Assembly (NCBI GenBank): GCA_015178975.1
Contig: WHVD01000110.1
Span: forward strand, 186,001-250,000
Direction: 5' to 3'
DNA length: 64,000 nt
From: Hysterangium stoloniferum
Lineage: Eukaryota > Basidiomycota > Agaricomycetes > Hysterangiales > Hysterangiaceae
Below, piece by piece: positions 22,501 to 37,155 of this stretch (position 1 is its first letter; every line of letters begins with the position of its first letter). Under the pieces are notes generated by a model that worked only from the letters and a program-made list of their open reading frames with translations, had not been told where the DNA came from and did no database searches. The position numbers were made by a program, and so were the translations under genes.

Positions 22501-25500
22501 ATGCATGAATCCTGCGACTGATGCCGGCAAGAGGGACCTTCCGCCGAACATTCGATCCTACTTCACCGAAATATATGTCCCATCAGCTGACACTGAGCGA
22601 GAGTCACTTCTCCCAATCGTGGAGCAATATATCGGACATTGCACTTTGGGCGACAAGGCTGCGTCATTCGATGTTGTTGAATTCTATACAGAAGTTAAAG
22701 CATTAGCTGAGAGACGCGAGTTGGCTGACGGCTCAAACCATCGGCCTCACTTCAGTATGCGAACGCTGGCGAGAGCATTGACGTTTGCTTCTGATGCAGT
22801 GTCTACATTCGGTCTACGCCGGGCCCTCTGGGAAGGGTGCTTAATGGCGTTTTCTATGGCTTTGGATGAAAATAGTAATGCTCTCGTTAAGTCGTTAGCT
22901 GAAAAGCACCTTCTCTCAGGTGTCAAAAATGTGCCTGCCATGATGTCTCAGATTCCATCTGTTCCAGGCGGCAGACAGATAGATACGTTTGAACGTATTG
23001 GACCGTTCTGGTTGGAACGCGGAGATTTGGAGCCTGATCCAGCACTAGAATATATTTTAACGCCATCTGTTCAAGCGAAACTCTTAGACCTCGCTCGAGC
23101 GGTCTTTACACGACGATTTCCGGTTCTCATTGAAGGCCCTACATCCAGTGGAAAGACAAGTGCTATTGAATATCTAGCTCGCAGAACTGGACATCGCTTT
23201 GTGCGCGTGAATAATCATGAACACACAGACATCCAGGAGTATATGGGCACCTATATCTCTGACCCAAATACAGGCAAGTTGGTGTTCCACGATGGGATTT
23301 TGGTTCGTGCTTTGCGCAATGGGGATTGGATCGTCCTAGATGAATTGAACTTAGCACCTACCGACGTTCTGGAGGCTCTCAATCGCTTGCTTGACGACAA
23401 TCGTGAATTACTGATAGCCGAGACCCTGGAAGTGATAAAGCCTCATCCTCATTTCATGCTTTTCGCAACTCAGAATCCACCTGGCTTATATGCAGGTCGC
23501 AAGGTTCTATCTCGTGCATTTCGCAACCGATTCCTAGAGGTTCATTTCGATGACGTTCCCCAATCGGAATTGAAGACCATTCTCTCGGAAAGATGCCACA
23601 TTCCTGATTCCTACGCCAGTCGTATCGTGGCGGTTTTTGAAGAATTGTCCAAACGGCGTCAGGCTGGACGTATTTTCGAGTCTAAACATGGCTTTGCCAC
23701 TCTCCGCGATCTCTTTCGTTGGGCGGGACGGGGGGCTGTGAATACACGCGAACTCGCCGAAAATGGTTACATGCTTCTGGCGGAGCGTGCTCGCCGCCCG
23801 GACGATAAAGACGTTGTTAAAGAAGTTATTGAGATTGTCATGAAGGAGAAGATTGATGCGGATACCCTTTACAATCACCGCAATCTCGCCGATACCAACA
23901 TCGCGTTCCCTGCATGTTCTTCCATCATCTGGACATCCGCGATGAGGCGGCTATTTGTGTTAGTGGAGCGTGCCCTAAAGTTTAAAGAACCAGTATTACT
24001 AGTTGGTGAGACTGGGTCCGGTAAGACATCCGTTTGCCAGGTGTATGCGGATGCTGTTTCCCGACAGTTAATAACCCTGAACTGTCATCAAAGTACGGAA
24101 ACAGCGGACTTGATCGGTGGCCAGAGACCTTTGAGGAATCGTGCTAGTTCCCGAAGCGACTTGATTAGTCAAGCACAAGTTTTCTTGCGAAAATTCCCTG
24201 AGCTGAAGGGGGTTGACGAACTCAAGGATGCCGATCACACTTTGGCATTTTTTCGCAAGGCTTCGAAGTATTTTGCCTCATCACCCGACACCCTTGTGGT
24301 AGCTCGTGAGCTCGAGCTGGCTTTGAGGCAATCAAACGCGCTATTTGAATGGCAAGATGGACCACTTATTCGTGCAATGCGTAACGGCGAGATCTTTCTA
24401 CTGGATGAAATATCACTTGCAGACGATTCAGTTCTGGAGCGTTTAAATAGTGTCCTCGAATCAGGTCGCAGCATTGTTTTAGCTGAACGCGGGGGATTTG
24501 ATGTTGAGCATGCAACTGTGACTGCTCATCCAGACTTCAGGTTGATTGCTACAATGAATCCCGGCGGCGACTACGGCAAGAAAGAGTTATCACCCGCACT
24601 CCGGAATAGGTTCACCGAGATCTGGGTCCCTGCTGTAAATGTCAAAGCGGACATTCGAATGATCATCGAGCGGTCCTGGCGTCATCCTGATCTGCTCATA
24701 TATACGGAACATATCCTGACCTTTACGGAATGGTTTGCGTCTGTTCTTGATTTGACCTCTGCTGCAAGTTTACGGGACTTACTGGTACGCCTACTTTATT
24801 CAGATCAGTAAATATTATTAGCCTAACGTCTTGATCCTAGGGATGGGTCGCTTTCACTAACTTAATGCTAGATTCACAGAAATCTGTTCCCCCTGATGTT
24901 ATATTTGTGAGCATTTCTCTCATCAACTCCTTTTGCATTAATGTTTGACCAGTAAATAGCATCATGCAGCTCATATGATTTTCTTGGACGGCTTAGAGAC
25001 AGCCTCATATGCATCGAATTGGTCACCAACAGCTATCACTGAGCTACGCACCAAAGCAGAAATGTTCCTAGAAGAGCTTGTCCCTCTTGGACTCAATCGC
25101 ATGCTCGTTTTTGGTGCTTCATTTTCATCAGCTGGCAGTGTAGTTCGAATAGGTCCTTTTGTTGCCCCAAGAGGACCCTTAGAAAACAATAGGGATGATA
25201 CTTTTAGTTTACAAGCCCCAACAACCCTAGATAACATTCGACGTCTAATTCGTGCTTGTCAACTTCCCAAGCCGATTCTTCTGGAAGGAAGCCCTGGTGT
25301 TGGCAAAACGAGTCTTGTGATCGCTCTTGGTGGTCTCACTGGACACCGTGTTTGTCGTGTCAACCTTTCGGATCAAACTGATCTAACCGACCTTTTTGGT
25401 TCGGACTTTCCCGTGGAAGGAGGACGTGGGGGTGAATTTGCCTGGAAAGATGCAGCATTTTTACGAGCAATGCAATGTGGTGATTGGGTGCTTCTGGACG

Positions 25501-28500
25501 AGATGAATCTGGCCCCTCAAACTGTACTGGAAGGGCTAAATGCTATTCTTGACCATCGAGGAACAGTCTTTCTGCCTGAACTTGGGCGGTCGTTCATTAA
25601 ACATCCACGATTCCGCATCTTCGCTGCTCAGAACCCTTTGCACCAGGGTGGAGGACGAAAAGGCCTACCCAAATCATTTCTCGACCGCTTCAGTAAAGTA
25701 CATGTCAAAGCACTGACCTATGACGATGTCCTTTCCATCTGTCAGCACCAATTTCCTTCCTTGCCGGATAATTATGTACGCTTAATGGTGTTGTTCAACT
25801 TCCGTTTGCAGGCGGAGACAGTGGAGAGGAAGACGTTTGGAAGAGAAGGTGGCCCATGGGAATTCAATCTCCGTGACGTCATGCGGTGGGCAACCCTATT
25901 AGTTGGAAGTACCAACTCATTATCACCTTCCCGCCCTTCTGATCATCTCGACACACTATACCTGCAGCGTTTTCGCAGTCCAGATGACCGTTTACGAGTC
26001 ATTGACCTCTTTCGTGAAGTATTTGGATTATCTGAGGATAATATTCTGTCACAAAAGATACTCTGGACTTCAAGCACCCCAAGCTACATGCAATTCGGGT
26101 CGTCCTTAATAAGGCGAGGTGATCACCGGTCATTAGATCCCAGCGTTGAGCTTCAAGCTCACCTTCGCCCACTTTCCGCTGCTAGTGCAGTTATTCAGCA
26201 AGGATGGCTGTTAATTCTTTCAGGCGGTCCAAGTACAGGTAAGACGAGGCTCCTACGGTATCTAGCATCGAAAGCTGGCCGTCGTCTCTTAGAATTTGCC
26301 ATGAGCAGCGGCGTGGACACAGCAGATATCCTCGGCAGTTTTGAACAAGTCAGCAATGCTTCCGAGGATGTTACACGCTTTGAATGGGTAGATGGACCCT
26401 TGATTAAAGCTATCAAGAACGATAGCTGGATGGTGTTTGATAATGCCAATCTATGCAGCCCTTCTGTTCTGGATAGACTCAATTCTCTTTGCGAGATGAA
26501 CGGTTCCTTGACCCTCACGGAGCGCGGTCTTGTCAACGGGAAGATGGAGGTTCTGTCGCCTGGTCCCGGATTTCGACTTATTTTTACTGTTGACCCGCGT
26601 AATGGCGAGCTATCGCGCGCAATGCGGAATCGAGGTGTTGAGATCCACTTGCTTGACTGGCCATACGCTGACGAAGATCAGACACGTTTATGGAACGCTT
26701 CACGAGTGTCAGACATATTTTCGAGCATTTCAAACTCGCAAGAATTCTGCGCTTTACAGTTTAGCCTCATCCGACGCGCATGTTCTCTATTGGAATCGGG
26801 TAAAACAGATCGACTAGGCGGCGTCCGCAATGGTACTCTCAATTACGAGTCAACGTCATCCACAGTCTTCGATATACTAACAATTTACAGACACCAAAGT
26901 TCTGAAAATTCCACGCCAAGCGCCTATGCTCGAACGTTGTATGCTATCAGCCTACTGACACCTACCGTACTTCCCATCTTTCGTCGCTTGGCGAGTCAAA
27001 ATACAGGGGTAATAAAGATGCCGGACATGTCCTTGCTCACTCCAATATTCGACGAGCCAGGATATCAACACATATTACAATTGAGGGGTTCAATTGGTGA
27101 AGCCTTCGTACAAACGAGGGGACTACCTTCAAGCTTTATCTCTGCACAGGTCAGTACTGAAATCTCACCTATCCACTTCGCTTTATTTTTTCATGGTGAC
27201 CTATTGGCGTGCCATATACTGAGACACCGTCATAATGTTACAGCCATTGGACTTGCTCCTAAATCCTAAATTACTATCCGAAGCTTGCCGAAATGTCAAC
27301 AGTGTTGGTCTTCAATTGCAATTGCAATATCTCAGTGCAGCGATTGGACTGTTGATCAGGCTTGACTTCTATGCTCATACATCGGGTCTGAATGAAAACC
27401 CCTCCTCGGCGTTCTATGAATCTCGGATGCATCATCAGGGGAAGGAACCGACTGCACTACCAGGTGTGGCTGCAATATTCCCTCTCTATAAATCAACTAT
27501 GGCCTTGGCAAATTCTACCATCCAAGCTCTTGACATCGAGTGTGCTGAAAAGCAATTGGTGAGTCTCGAATGTATAACAACTATTTCTCTAACGTGTAAG
27601 TCAGCCTATGCTTAGAATGATAAGCGATCTTGTTGATTTCGCTGAGCACCTTCGAGCCTCTGCACACGGATCGAGCTTGGACTTCTCTGCTGCAAGAGTG
27701 GTCAGTCAATGGTTTCAAGAGACCCTGGCCCAGGATCGGGATCTTTCTGCGTCCGATGTATGTGAACATGCACAAACACTTACGATTGCAGTTCGTCTAG
27801 CTTCAGGCCACGGTATGCAAGAGATCTGGGCTGCTGTTGTACAGTCTCGCCGAGGACAAAACGCTTCGGTGGCTGACCTGGTTCGTCTTGATAAGCAGGC
27901 TCTGCGCCTCGATCCTAAACAACCTTCGTATAGTAAGCTTTCTGCTCGCTCTCCCTTTCCAGTACCTGTCTTATTGAAGTCAGATACACTACGTCGAGAA
28001 CTTTATGATGTCTTGTGTTTATTGGATATATCGCCTCCTCCCGAGATTATCACCCAGCAATCCACAGCAACCCTATACCATGAAGCTGAACAGGTATAGC
28101 CCTCTTCAGTCATACAGATGGCATTACTGAACACATAACAGCGTGTGATTTCAACCTCGCTGCTTGCTCCTGATGATGTGCGACAACAGTACCCCTCGTC
28201 TTTGGCAATTACCGAGTTGGAATTTTTGTGGCGTACCGTAGCGAAAAACTATTACGTAGACCGTTATTGTCCTGTCGATGAACACGTCATTGACCCAATG
28301 CTCTGGGACATCCGGGAATGGGGGGAGATGCTCGTCAGGCTCGCGTCTCATACTTGTGGCGCATCCTTACTTCGCCTAACCTCAGTGCAACATTATTTGT
28401 GGTCGCTAGACACTGACGGAGGTACGGCAAACTCTATGACTTTTTCACTAACTAATTTAAAAATCACAGCCGTCTTATCGACAGGGCTTTTGGCGGTACA

Positions 28501-31500
28501 CCGGTGGCTTGCTGCTGCATGTGACGTTGCTCTTCCGGGGTCTTACAATGTTTGTTGTCATTCCTATTGAAGCACCTTACACTGACTTTGACTAGGGTCA
28601 TCGAGGTCCGGGCATAATGCTGATGCCTGTCCGCCTATACGAGACTGTTACCACATGGTAGGCCTTTTTTTTAAGGTAAGGGCTGAGAACTATACTGACT
28701 TTTTGAGGCAGCTTTGAAGATGACAGCTTGGAAATGCTTGATACGCAGGAGAGGGCTCTTCGGCTGAGGGGTAGTCTTTTGAAGCACGACTGTCAGACAA
28801 TTCAGTTTAATCGCATCGATAAGCTACTAGGGGTCTGGATGGGGACACTTGTGATGGTAAGCTTGTCCAGCCAAGCCAGATGAGGTCTTTCTTGATTATG
28901 GTCACACAGCTTGGCCAGTGTTTCCGAGACACGTACTCGATACGTACATGGCAGGAAATCAGCAAGGCCGCCTCCCAAGGAAGTTGTTTTGCTGTGACAA
29001 GGCTACTATCAAGTTCCAGCAATCTCCACGTCTCAAAGGTATTAAGCGAGCATCTGCTTACGATATCCGAAGAACTCGATACTTCGGCCAATGTGAAATC
29101 TAGCAAAGTCGTCTCTTTGGGAAAGGCGTGGGTTGAACTTGGCTTATGCCTTTTAATCCTTTATGTACCAGACATTCCTTTGGATCCCGTAGCTCTGCAC
29201 ACATGCAAGGTTAATTTCTGGATAAGTCGTCAAAACAGACTTTCTGCACTGGTCGAAATTCACAAATTAGCTGCCCAAGTCTTCACTGGTGAGGCCCCCG
29301 ATCCTACCTGTGAGAGGCTGCAATCAGCATTGCATAAGGTGCAAGAACAATTACGTTTATTGACCTCGACCACGACCTTGCGAGATACCGATGTGGACGG
29401 TCTACATGCTCTATTTCGTGAAATTACTCCTTTTCTCAACCAGGTTGTATTCTCGGAAAAATTCAACGACCTTGTACGAGATCTGCAGCTTCACTGCGTT
29501 GGAGCCATGCCTCGTATGCTAACACTTCAAGCCAATATCTCAGGCTTCATCGCAAGATTGGAACACGGATATACCCATTTTAGTGACATTACTCAGCCAT
29601 TATGTACTGCCTTGAGTTGTGTTCGATTGGGCTTACACCTTGTTGCTCATGGTACAAGAACTATTTCGATTAATTCGCCACTGGCCCATCAATGCCGATC
29701 CATGGTTGATTTTCCTACTGTTGCCACACTTGAGCCCATACAGGCGATCATACTCAGCGCGGGCGCTTCAACCAGGGATTATATCTTAGCTCTCACAGCA
29801 TCGGTGTATGATATCAGCCTGGGGGGCTCCCAAGTATCTGACTTGGGTCGCATTGATGGCATCTATCAAAGGCTCCTAAACGTATGGTTACAGTATCGTA
29901 GATCTCAAGAGCAGGAAATGGAAAAATCACAGTCCTTGTATCGTCACCACAAGTCTATGGACCATAATCCTCAGTCTGATCTAGAATTGGAGGATGAAGA
30001 GTTCAAAACATTATTCCCCACATATGACGATGTCGAAGACGTACAGGAAGAAAGGAAGAAAGAAGTCGCTGGACAACAAAGGCAAGACGTTAAATCCGCT
30101 GTTGATATTATGTCGCCAATGGAAAAGCAGTCACTGTACAATCTGCATCTCCATATTGCGGGCCCTGAGATTAAACTTCAGTTTAAAGAGCTCAATGAAA
30201 AGTACTGGCACTTGCGAATGTCATCGATCCGCGACCTCATCCGCTCTCATCTCCCAGAACTCCCTCTTGAACTGGACTCCACCAGTCTGCCTTATCAGAT
30301 TACTGTTATGGCCAGAGAGTTGTCACAGTTGTCTGCCACCGATATTACGGGCCAGCCTTTCTACAGTTTTTACCATGACTCCAACGTCCCTGAAATCAGG
30401 AAGGCACTAGGTGTTGTCAGAACCTTGCAACAACGAGTAGAGCAACTTATAAAGGATTGGCCGGAGCAAATGGTTTTACGCCATATTCTCACACGATGCG
30501 AGGTTGTACTTCGGTTACACATAAAAAGCCCAGTTGCTAAGGTCCTGTCTGCGCTAGAACAGCTGATCATGCAGACTGATGACTGGGAAATATATGCTAA
30601 CAAGGACAATACGTTGAAGTTGCAGCAAGCCGCTTTAAGTGATTTGATAATTAGCTGGCGACGACTCGAGCTTACATGTTGGCCACGCCTTCTCGAATCA
30701 CAGCACTTGTCATTTTCCGCCAGCGTGGCTGATTGGTGGTTCCGCCTGTATGAACTAACTATCAGTGGAACTCTGGCATCCCTGGGTGCTGCAAGTATCT
30801 ATTTCGATCAGATGGTTCCACTAGTGGAACAATTTATTACCACCAGTCCTCTTGGGCAATTTGCGCCTCGAATGGCGCTCTTGAAATCTTTTGCTACTTA
30901 TTCCCAAGCGCTCTCCAATATCAAAACTGGGTCAGAAGCGAACGTACTGGCTCGTGCAAGTCGTATCTTGCATGGTCTGCATGCGTTATATGATCAATTC
31001 AGTGTTGCTGTATCTCAAACTTTATCTGACAGACGGGCTCCTTTGGAGAAAGAACTTGCAGATTATGTGAAGTTAGCCAGCTGGAAAGATCTGAATGTCC
31101 ACGCTTTAAAACAGAGTGCTCAAAAAACTCACCGTCAGCTCTTCAAGTGTGTTAGAAAGTTTCGTGAGGCACTGAGGGAATCGGTAGGACCAATCCTCTG
31201 CATCAAACCTTCCGACACTTTGACGGATATGTCGGGTGTTCATTTATCAAAGCCAGTGTTCTATCTGGTGGATACAAAGTCTTTGCGTTTTTCAGTCACC
31301 TCTATGCCGTCTAGTGTTAGCCCATCTTACCTCCAAAACTTATCTGGGACATTCGCGAGATTCCAGCGATTGTTAAAGACAAATGCTGAACCTCTCATAG
31401 ATAACCTCTCATTTGGATCCGTTGAAGATTTTAGTGGTCAAATATTGGAGGTCAGCAGGACTCTGGCACTCGAAACAGAGGCTGCTGGTAACAACCTGCA

Positions 31501-34500
31501 ACTCCACAAGACATTGATGATGCGCAAAAGAAGGGCTTGGATAGATCTTCTTCAAGAATCGAAGCGGGCAGGACTCTCTTCCAGATTAAAGCCTGATGTC
31601 ATCCAGCGTCAGGGGGACAAGGTGTGGCTTTTGGACCGGTTAGATCTCACCATTCCAAAGGAGAATTCGCTACACCAGGTTATGTATAGAAGCTCAGAAT
31701 ATCTCAACAAACTACTGTTGTTGTTACCAGAACTGCGAGCTTCGTTAGCGTCACATCATAATGACCTTACGACTAGAGAGCTTGAGCGTGCGACTAATTT
31801 CGTGGAATCCAGCTTTACTCTGGCATGGAATGCCCTAACCTCGTATGTCTTCGTGGTATGTGTATATGGTGAATGTTTACCTCTTGTAATCCAGATTTAG
31901 TAATGATTTTGAAGAATATCAAGTCCTGCATCGGGCTTCAACGAGGCTGACATTTCTAGTGACCTCTCAAAGCGACATCACTAGGGCGTACGACTTTTCA
32001 TATTGGTTAAGACTTAGTGGCAAGCTAGGGCACGCTCTTCAAGAAATTCTCGAAGGATGTGTTCAGTTTAATTCCCTCGAGGATGTGACGCCCTTCTCAG
32101 CGGATCTTCTATCGTCCATTGCATCGGAACGGCGTGAGATACAACATCTATACGAGACCCTCCTCGGATTGCAACGCACGGTTGGTTTAACACGGATAGG
32201 CTTTATGACAAAAGGTTTGTTGTTAAATTTACCTACATTGACTCAAATTGGGATTTATGTTGAAACAGAGGAACGTGATTTGTTTGAAAAGACTGGTGGA
32301 CGTTTAGCCAGTGTGGCGATCATACTCCGAAAGTGGAACGATGAAGAACCCCGAGCGCAATATTTATGTGATCCGGTACTCGAATGGCTGGCGCAATCCG
32401 TTCCTCCGTCTGTCGCCGAGGCTGGACGATCTGAATACTCCCCTATCCTCGACTATCCACCCAAAGAAACTCTAGAACAATTTCTACTTATTGTTCAAAG
32501 GTTCTTGGCACTACATGACACCCCTTTCAAACGAGGAATTTTGGAACCGCAAGACGGGTATATTGCCGATAATGAAACTCTGAATGGTGAAATATCCCGG
32601 ATGCTCGCTCCGAAGGCAATGAGATCAGCAATTGACTCATTCTTGGATGGTCTGACGCGATTGTCAGTCTCTGATAGACATACCCAAATCCAAGCTATAT
32701 CGCATTTCCTCGAAACTTACCTGCGGCTAGTGGACAAATTCTTATTCGTACAAGCGCAGTTTACGAAGTCCATGTTTAAGCTTACGTTTGTCCTATGCCG
32801 TATTATGCTCTCGCTGTCACAGAAAGGGTTTTGCAAACCTCCTGACATGGACGAGACATCTTCCGGGAACGACAATGGCGCGGATGGGGCCCAAGATGGA
32901 ACTGGATTGGGGACGGGAGTTGGAAATAAAAACGTGAGCAACGAAATCGAGGACGAAAGTCAAGTTGAAGGACTGCGCAACGAAGAGGACCTCCAAGACC
33001 ACTCGGAAGCTACTGCTGACGGCGATAAGATCGAAATGGACAATGACTTTGGAGGGGAGTTGGAAGATATGAATGAGAACGAAAATGAGGATGGGGACGG
33101 CTCAGAGAGTGAAGGAGAGTTGGATGATGCAGTTGAAAATCTCGATGCTACAGATCTATCCACTGTAGACGAGAAGCTTTGGGGAGATGAAACGGTCCAA
33201 GGAGAAGAGGCTAAGGCCTCAACGTCAAAGGAGGTGTCTAAAAGGAGCGATTCCACCTCTGAAATGGCAGCCAAGCAGGAAGATGATAGCCGAACACCGT
33301 CAAAGGAAGATGATACACAACCCACGCATGAAGAGACAACTTCTCGGGAAGGCTCGCCTAATCCAATCGAGGTTGAGGACGATTGTGTTATTGATACTGG
33401 AAGGCAGATGGACGACCTCATACCAGAAGCGAATAGTCTTGATCTACCAGATGAACTTGACATGGATCAGCCCGACGGTCAGGGTCACGAAGAAGACGTT
33501 GACTTGCTTGAGGAGCCGATGGATGAGGATCAAACCGAGCGAGGGGTGGATGGCACAGAGCTGCCTGAGGACCTAGGTAAAATGGAAGAAAACAATGACA
33601 TACGGACATCACCTAGTCTGGAGGATGTTCAGGAGACGGAAGACAATGGCTTTTCGAACAATCCTGAGTCGACATTACCGGAACAAGACGACGGCAATCA
33701 GCCACAGATAACCAATAACCGACTAGATCTTTCAGCAGGCGACGCTGGGATGGACATATCTGACAAGCCTTCACCAGAACATCGACCAGATGTGTTAAAG
33801 GAATTCGTTGGTGATTTAGGAGGCGGTCAGAATAGTGAGGCGAACGATAACAAGGAGTCTCGTCCTGAGTAGGCAGTCATTTCTTTTGCTCTTTATTTCA
33901 CCTCTCACCTCTTAATCTTAGCTCGACTTTAGCGTCTACCGAGCAAGGTGGTTCTAAAGATAAAAGTATGGACACCACTGGTTCTGGTGCTCAGGAGGTA
34001 TCCCAATTACCCAATCCTTTGCGTAGTCTTGGGGATACTTTGAAGGAGATCCGCAGGAGGTGGGATCAAATTGGAGACGCTCAGGATCTTGACCAACCTT
34101 TCTCTTCTTCTAAGGCCACTATGGCCTCTCAGGAACTGGAATTTTTACAGCGAGGAATGGTCGATAGCAATGACATGCAAGCATTGGGACCAGCGACGGA
34201 AGATCAGACGGTGAAGATCAGAGATATCATGGTTAGCGATGAGGAAGAACCGGCCAAGATTACCCAACTGATGGAGGATGTCATGATTGAAATGGACGTT
34301 GACCAAAAACTGGATGGACTGCTTCATAATGCCATGGAGGCACAGGTCAACATGCGGGCTAGCGATTCGACGCTTGACCAAGCACTCACCAGTGACCAAG
34401 TAGATCGCGAGCGTATAGGATCTCTTCAGCATGAGGATATGCAAGTAGACCACAGTGTCACAGCCGCCAATGATCAGATAATACCTTCCCAAGAAGAAAT

Positions 34501-35482
34501 TACCCAAGAAAATGCCATCAAGCTTGCGGTTAAGCAATGGCAAGAAAATGGTCATTTAGATTCTGTCGCTGGCGAGATGTGGCGATTATATGCGGGACTC
34601 ACTAGAGAGTTATCCTTCACACTGTGCGAACAGTTGAGACTTATTCTTGAACCTACATTGGCGACACGACTGCGGGGAGATTATCGTACTGGAAAGCGGT
34701 TAAATATGAAAAAGATCATCCCGTACATTGCATCCGAATATACCAAGGACAAAATCTGGCTACGTCGTACACGCCCTAGTCAACGGGAATACCAGGTGTT
34801 GATAGCGCTGGATGACTCCCGCAGCATGGCAGAAAGTCGCTCGGTCCATCTTGCCTACCAGACACTGGCTCTTGTGAGCAAAGCTTTAGATCGCCTTGAA
34901 GCTGGCGAAGTTGCTATCGCTAGATTTGGAGAGGGCGTCGAACTGGTTCATAGCTTCGAGGACGGGATGGTTAGCGACCGTGAAGGCGAGAAAATAATGA
35001 AACAGTTCAAGTTTCAACAGCGCAAGACTGATGTCCTGGGGCTTGTAGAAGGAAGCATTCAAGTCCTCACGCAAGCAAGAGAGCAGAAAGCAAGCAGGCG
35101 AGCAAGCACCTCAGCTTCGGAGCTGTGGCAACTGGAATTGATCATTTCGGACGGTATTTGTCAAGATCATGATAAACTACGGACAGTGCTTCGAAGAGCT
35201 GAAGAACAACGTATCATGATTGTGTTTCTAGTTATCGACTCTTTGCATTCTCATCACGAACCGAGAGAGGGCTCTGCCGCGTCGGCCACCCAGAATTCCA
35301 TCCTCTCAATGAATCAAGTTTCGTATAAGGACACAGGAAGCGGCCGCTTAGAACTTCAATTAAATCGTTATTTGGACTCCTTTCCATTTCAATACTATGT
35401 CGTCCTGCGAGATGTGGAGGCCTTGCCAGACGTCCTTGCGGGAACTCTAAAGCAGTTCTTCGAGCGGATTTCGGAAGAATGA
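19576..35482 (+). CDS. MDN1: Midasin, ribosome-assembly AAA ATPase
   Basis: Fourteen exons join in frame to 5064 residues, normal for midasin/Rea1. Exon ends: 19576-19880, 19930-22041, 22091-22300, 22354-24784, 24841-24906, 24960-27149, 27244-27558, 27605-28093, 28142-28549, 28596-28657, 28712-28856, 28910-31842, 31901-33868, 33922-35482. Six AAA modules show P-loops near residues 329 (PSSGKS), 689 (GETGTGKT), 1136 (GPTSSGKT), 1426 (GETGSGKT), 1817 (GSPGVGKT) and 2129 (GGPSTGKT). Walker B Asp-Glu is kept in AAA2-5; AAA1 (KDVD) and AAA6 (DNAN) are degenerate. A long helical linker, an Asp/Glu-rich segment (about 4200-4530) and a C-terminal MIDAS domain with DDSRSM (about 4841) follow. Midasin pulls Ytm1 and Rsa4 off pre-60S particles. 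Exon 3 could instead begin at 22100. Confidence 0.96.
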
Positions 35483-35543
35483 GGCGGGATTATATTTTAC
35501 AACAGTGCTGTAGGTGTGCTTTTGTTACTTGCACGATTTTTGA

Positions 35544-36887
35544 CTAATTGTTCTCGCCTCCAGATTCATCATCAGACTCCGCATGCAAATTTTGTTTGAG
35601 CCTCTCCTCCCATAACCTTGCAAATGTAGCGATATCATTTCCAGTACTAACTTGTAGCGCATCAAATGGAACAGAGTTGTGTTGGTTTGACGGTACACTT
35701 CCTGTCGCATTAGGATGAGAATGAGAATCGATGATACGAAAGATCGCGGGCGGATTGACGAGGGATTCACTTGTGGCTGAAGCCATGCAGACAGTGGCAG
35801 ACTCCAATAATTGATAAAGTTCATCATAGGTGAACAAAAGGGAGTCAGTTTTTTGATGATATGGGTTAAAATCCAGAATGTGCCCGGAAGAAAGATCTCG
35901 AGTCAGATAAATATCAAAAACATCTGATAAAGATGGTAAGATAACAATGTACAAGTCTATCGTTAGACCTTACAGTCAGATCCGCCTGGGAATTTACCAC
36001 GTATATGTTGCACCCAAAATCTAGTTATGGATTGGAGAATATTTTCTTTAGTACCCAATTCGTTCAGAGACGGGTAGTAATTAGGATCACGCTGGGAAAT
36101 GGCTAAAGAACACAAGAGATAAATGGCAAGGGACGGGTCAGTAGCTACTCGAAATTGATGATCAGGGGTGTACCTAGTAGGATCTCGCTTCGTACAAAGC
36201 ATCGAAATTCGCGGCCACGATCTATGGGATACCACTTCTTTAATACCAATTCAAGTACATGAGGAGTAGGATAGTAAGTCGGTGAGGAGATGTTTTCTTT
36301 GCATCCTTCAAAAGCTAGCGATGCGTCAAGGTCATGTGAAACAAAGTCGGATGATTTTAACGACAAATACACATCTGCTGGCGCTGTGCATTTTAGGCTA
36401 GGAAGGACCCATGCTGCATCCTATGGTGATTTCCTACGTGAGTTCTTTGAATAAAAGAATGAGATGAGAATGGATCGAGCACCTTAGGTGATGTCCAATT
36501 TAGCTTTGGAAAGACGGCACCATAGCGTTTGATTGCGTCGCGAATTTGCTCATCGAGTTGTGGGAAAGAATATCGCTCTGTCCTTGAATTTGAAGCTTGT
36601 TTGCCTTCATCTTCTGAGGATTCATGGTCAGAAAGGGTGCTGTATACTGGGCTAACGAGGGTGCCCATAATTAACACACGCGTTTGGGATAGCCATGAAA
36701 CTTACATGTCTTCAGAACCCTCTGGTATAATGACTCCATTCGCCTCAAGATATGATCGAAAGGAATCATCAAGCGGACGAATGACCGTACTCTTTGGGCT
36801 TACATGTGAAAACTGCTTATACCAGAAAGAATATTGAAAATTCTCAATGTACGAACGACTTATGGGAGGGAACACGGTCTGCGCCAT
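35544..36887 (-). CDS. CDC123: CDC123 (D123), eIF2 assembly chaperone
   Basis: Five exons (36887-36706, 36651-36483, 36420-36174, 36102-35974, 35923-35544) give 368 residues. Family blocks appear in order: YIENFQYSFWYKQFSHVSPK with IIPEGSED near the N-terminus; FPQLDEQIRDAIKRYGAVFPKLNW; WVLPSLKCTAPADVYLSLKSSD; REFRCFVR; and FDIYLTRD...ILDFNPY with SLLFTYDEL. CDC123 is an ATP-grasp protein of the cytosol that joins eIF2-gamma to eIF2-alpha during eIF2 assembly. Its stop lies only 61 bp from the MDN1 stop (convergent), so the 3' UTRs probably overlap. Confidence 0.94.
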
Positions 36888-37155
36888 TATGAACGTAGGG
36901 AACTTTGGGGGTTGATACTTACATAATCCAGGTTATATTGGCACGCGGAATATTCAGCTTGATCAATATAGATACACACTAATGACTTCAGGGGATACAC
37001 TTCATCGTTTGGGAAAGATTTTGTATTGTTTTTGAATTTATACATATCATTCCCCCTCGGGAAATCCAACAGAAACAACAGTTATCGAGATGCACCACGC
37101 GCAAGTTCACTTCGAAGTGTCTTAGTAGAAGGATGTGAAGAGGCGAATCAAGCAC

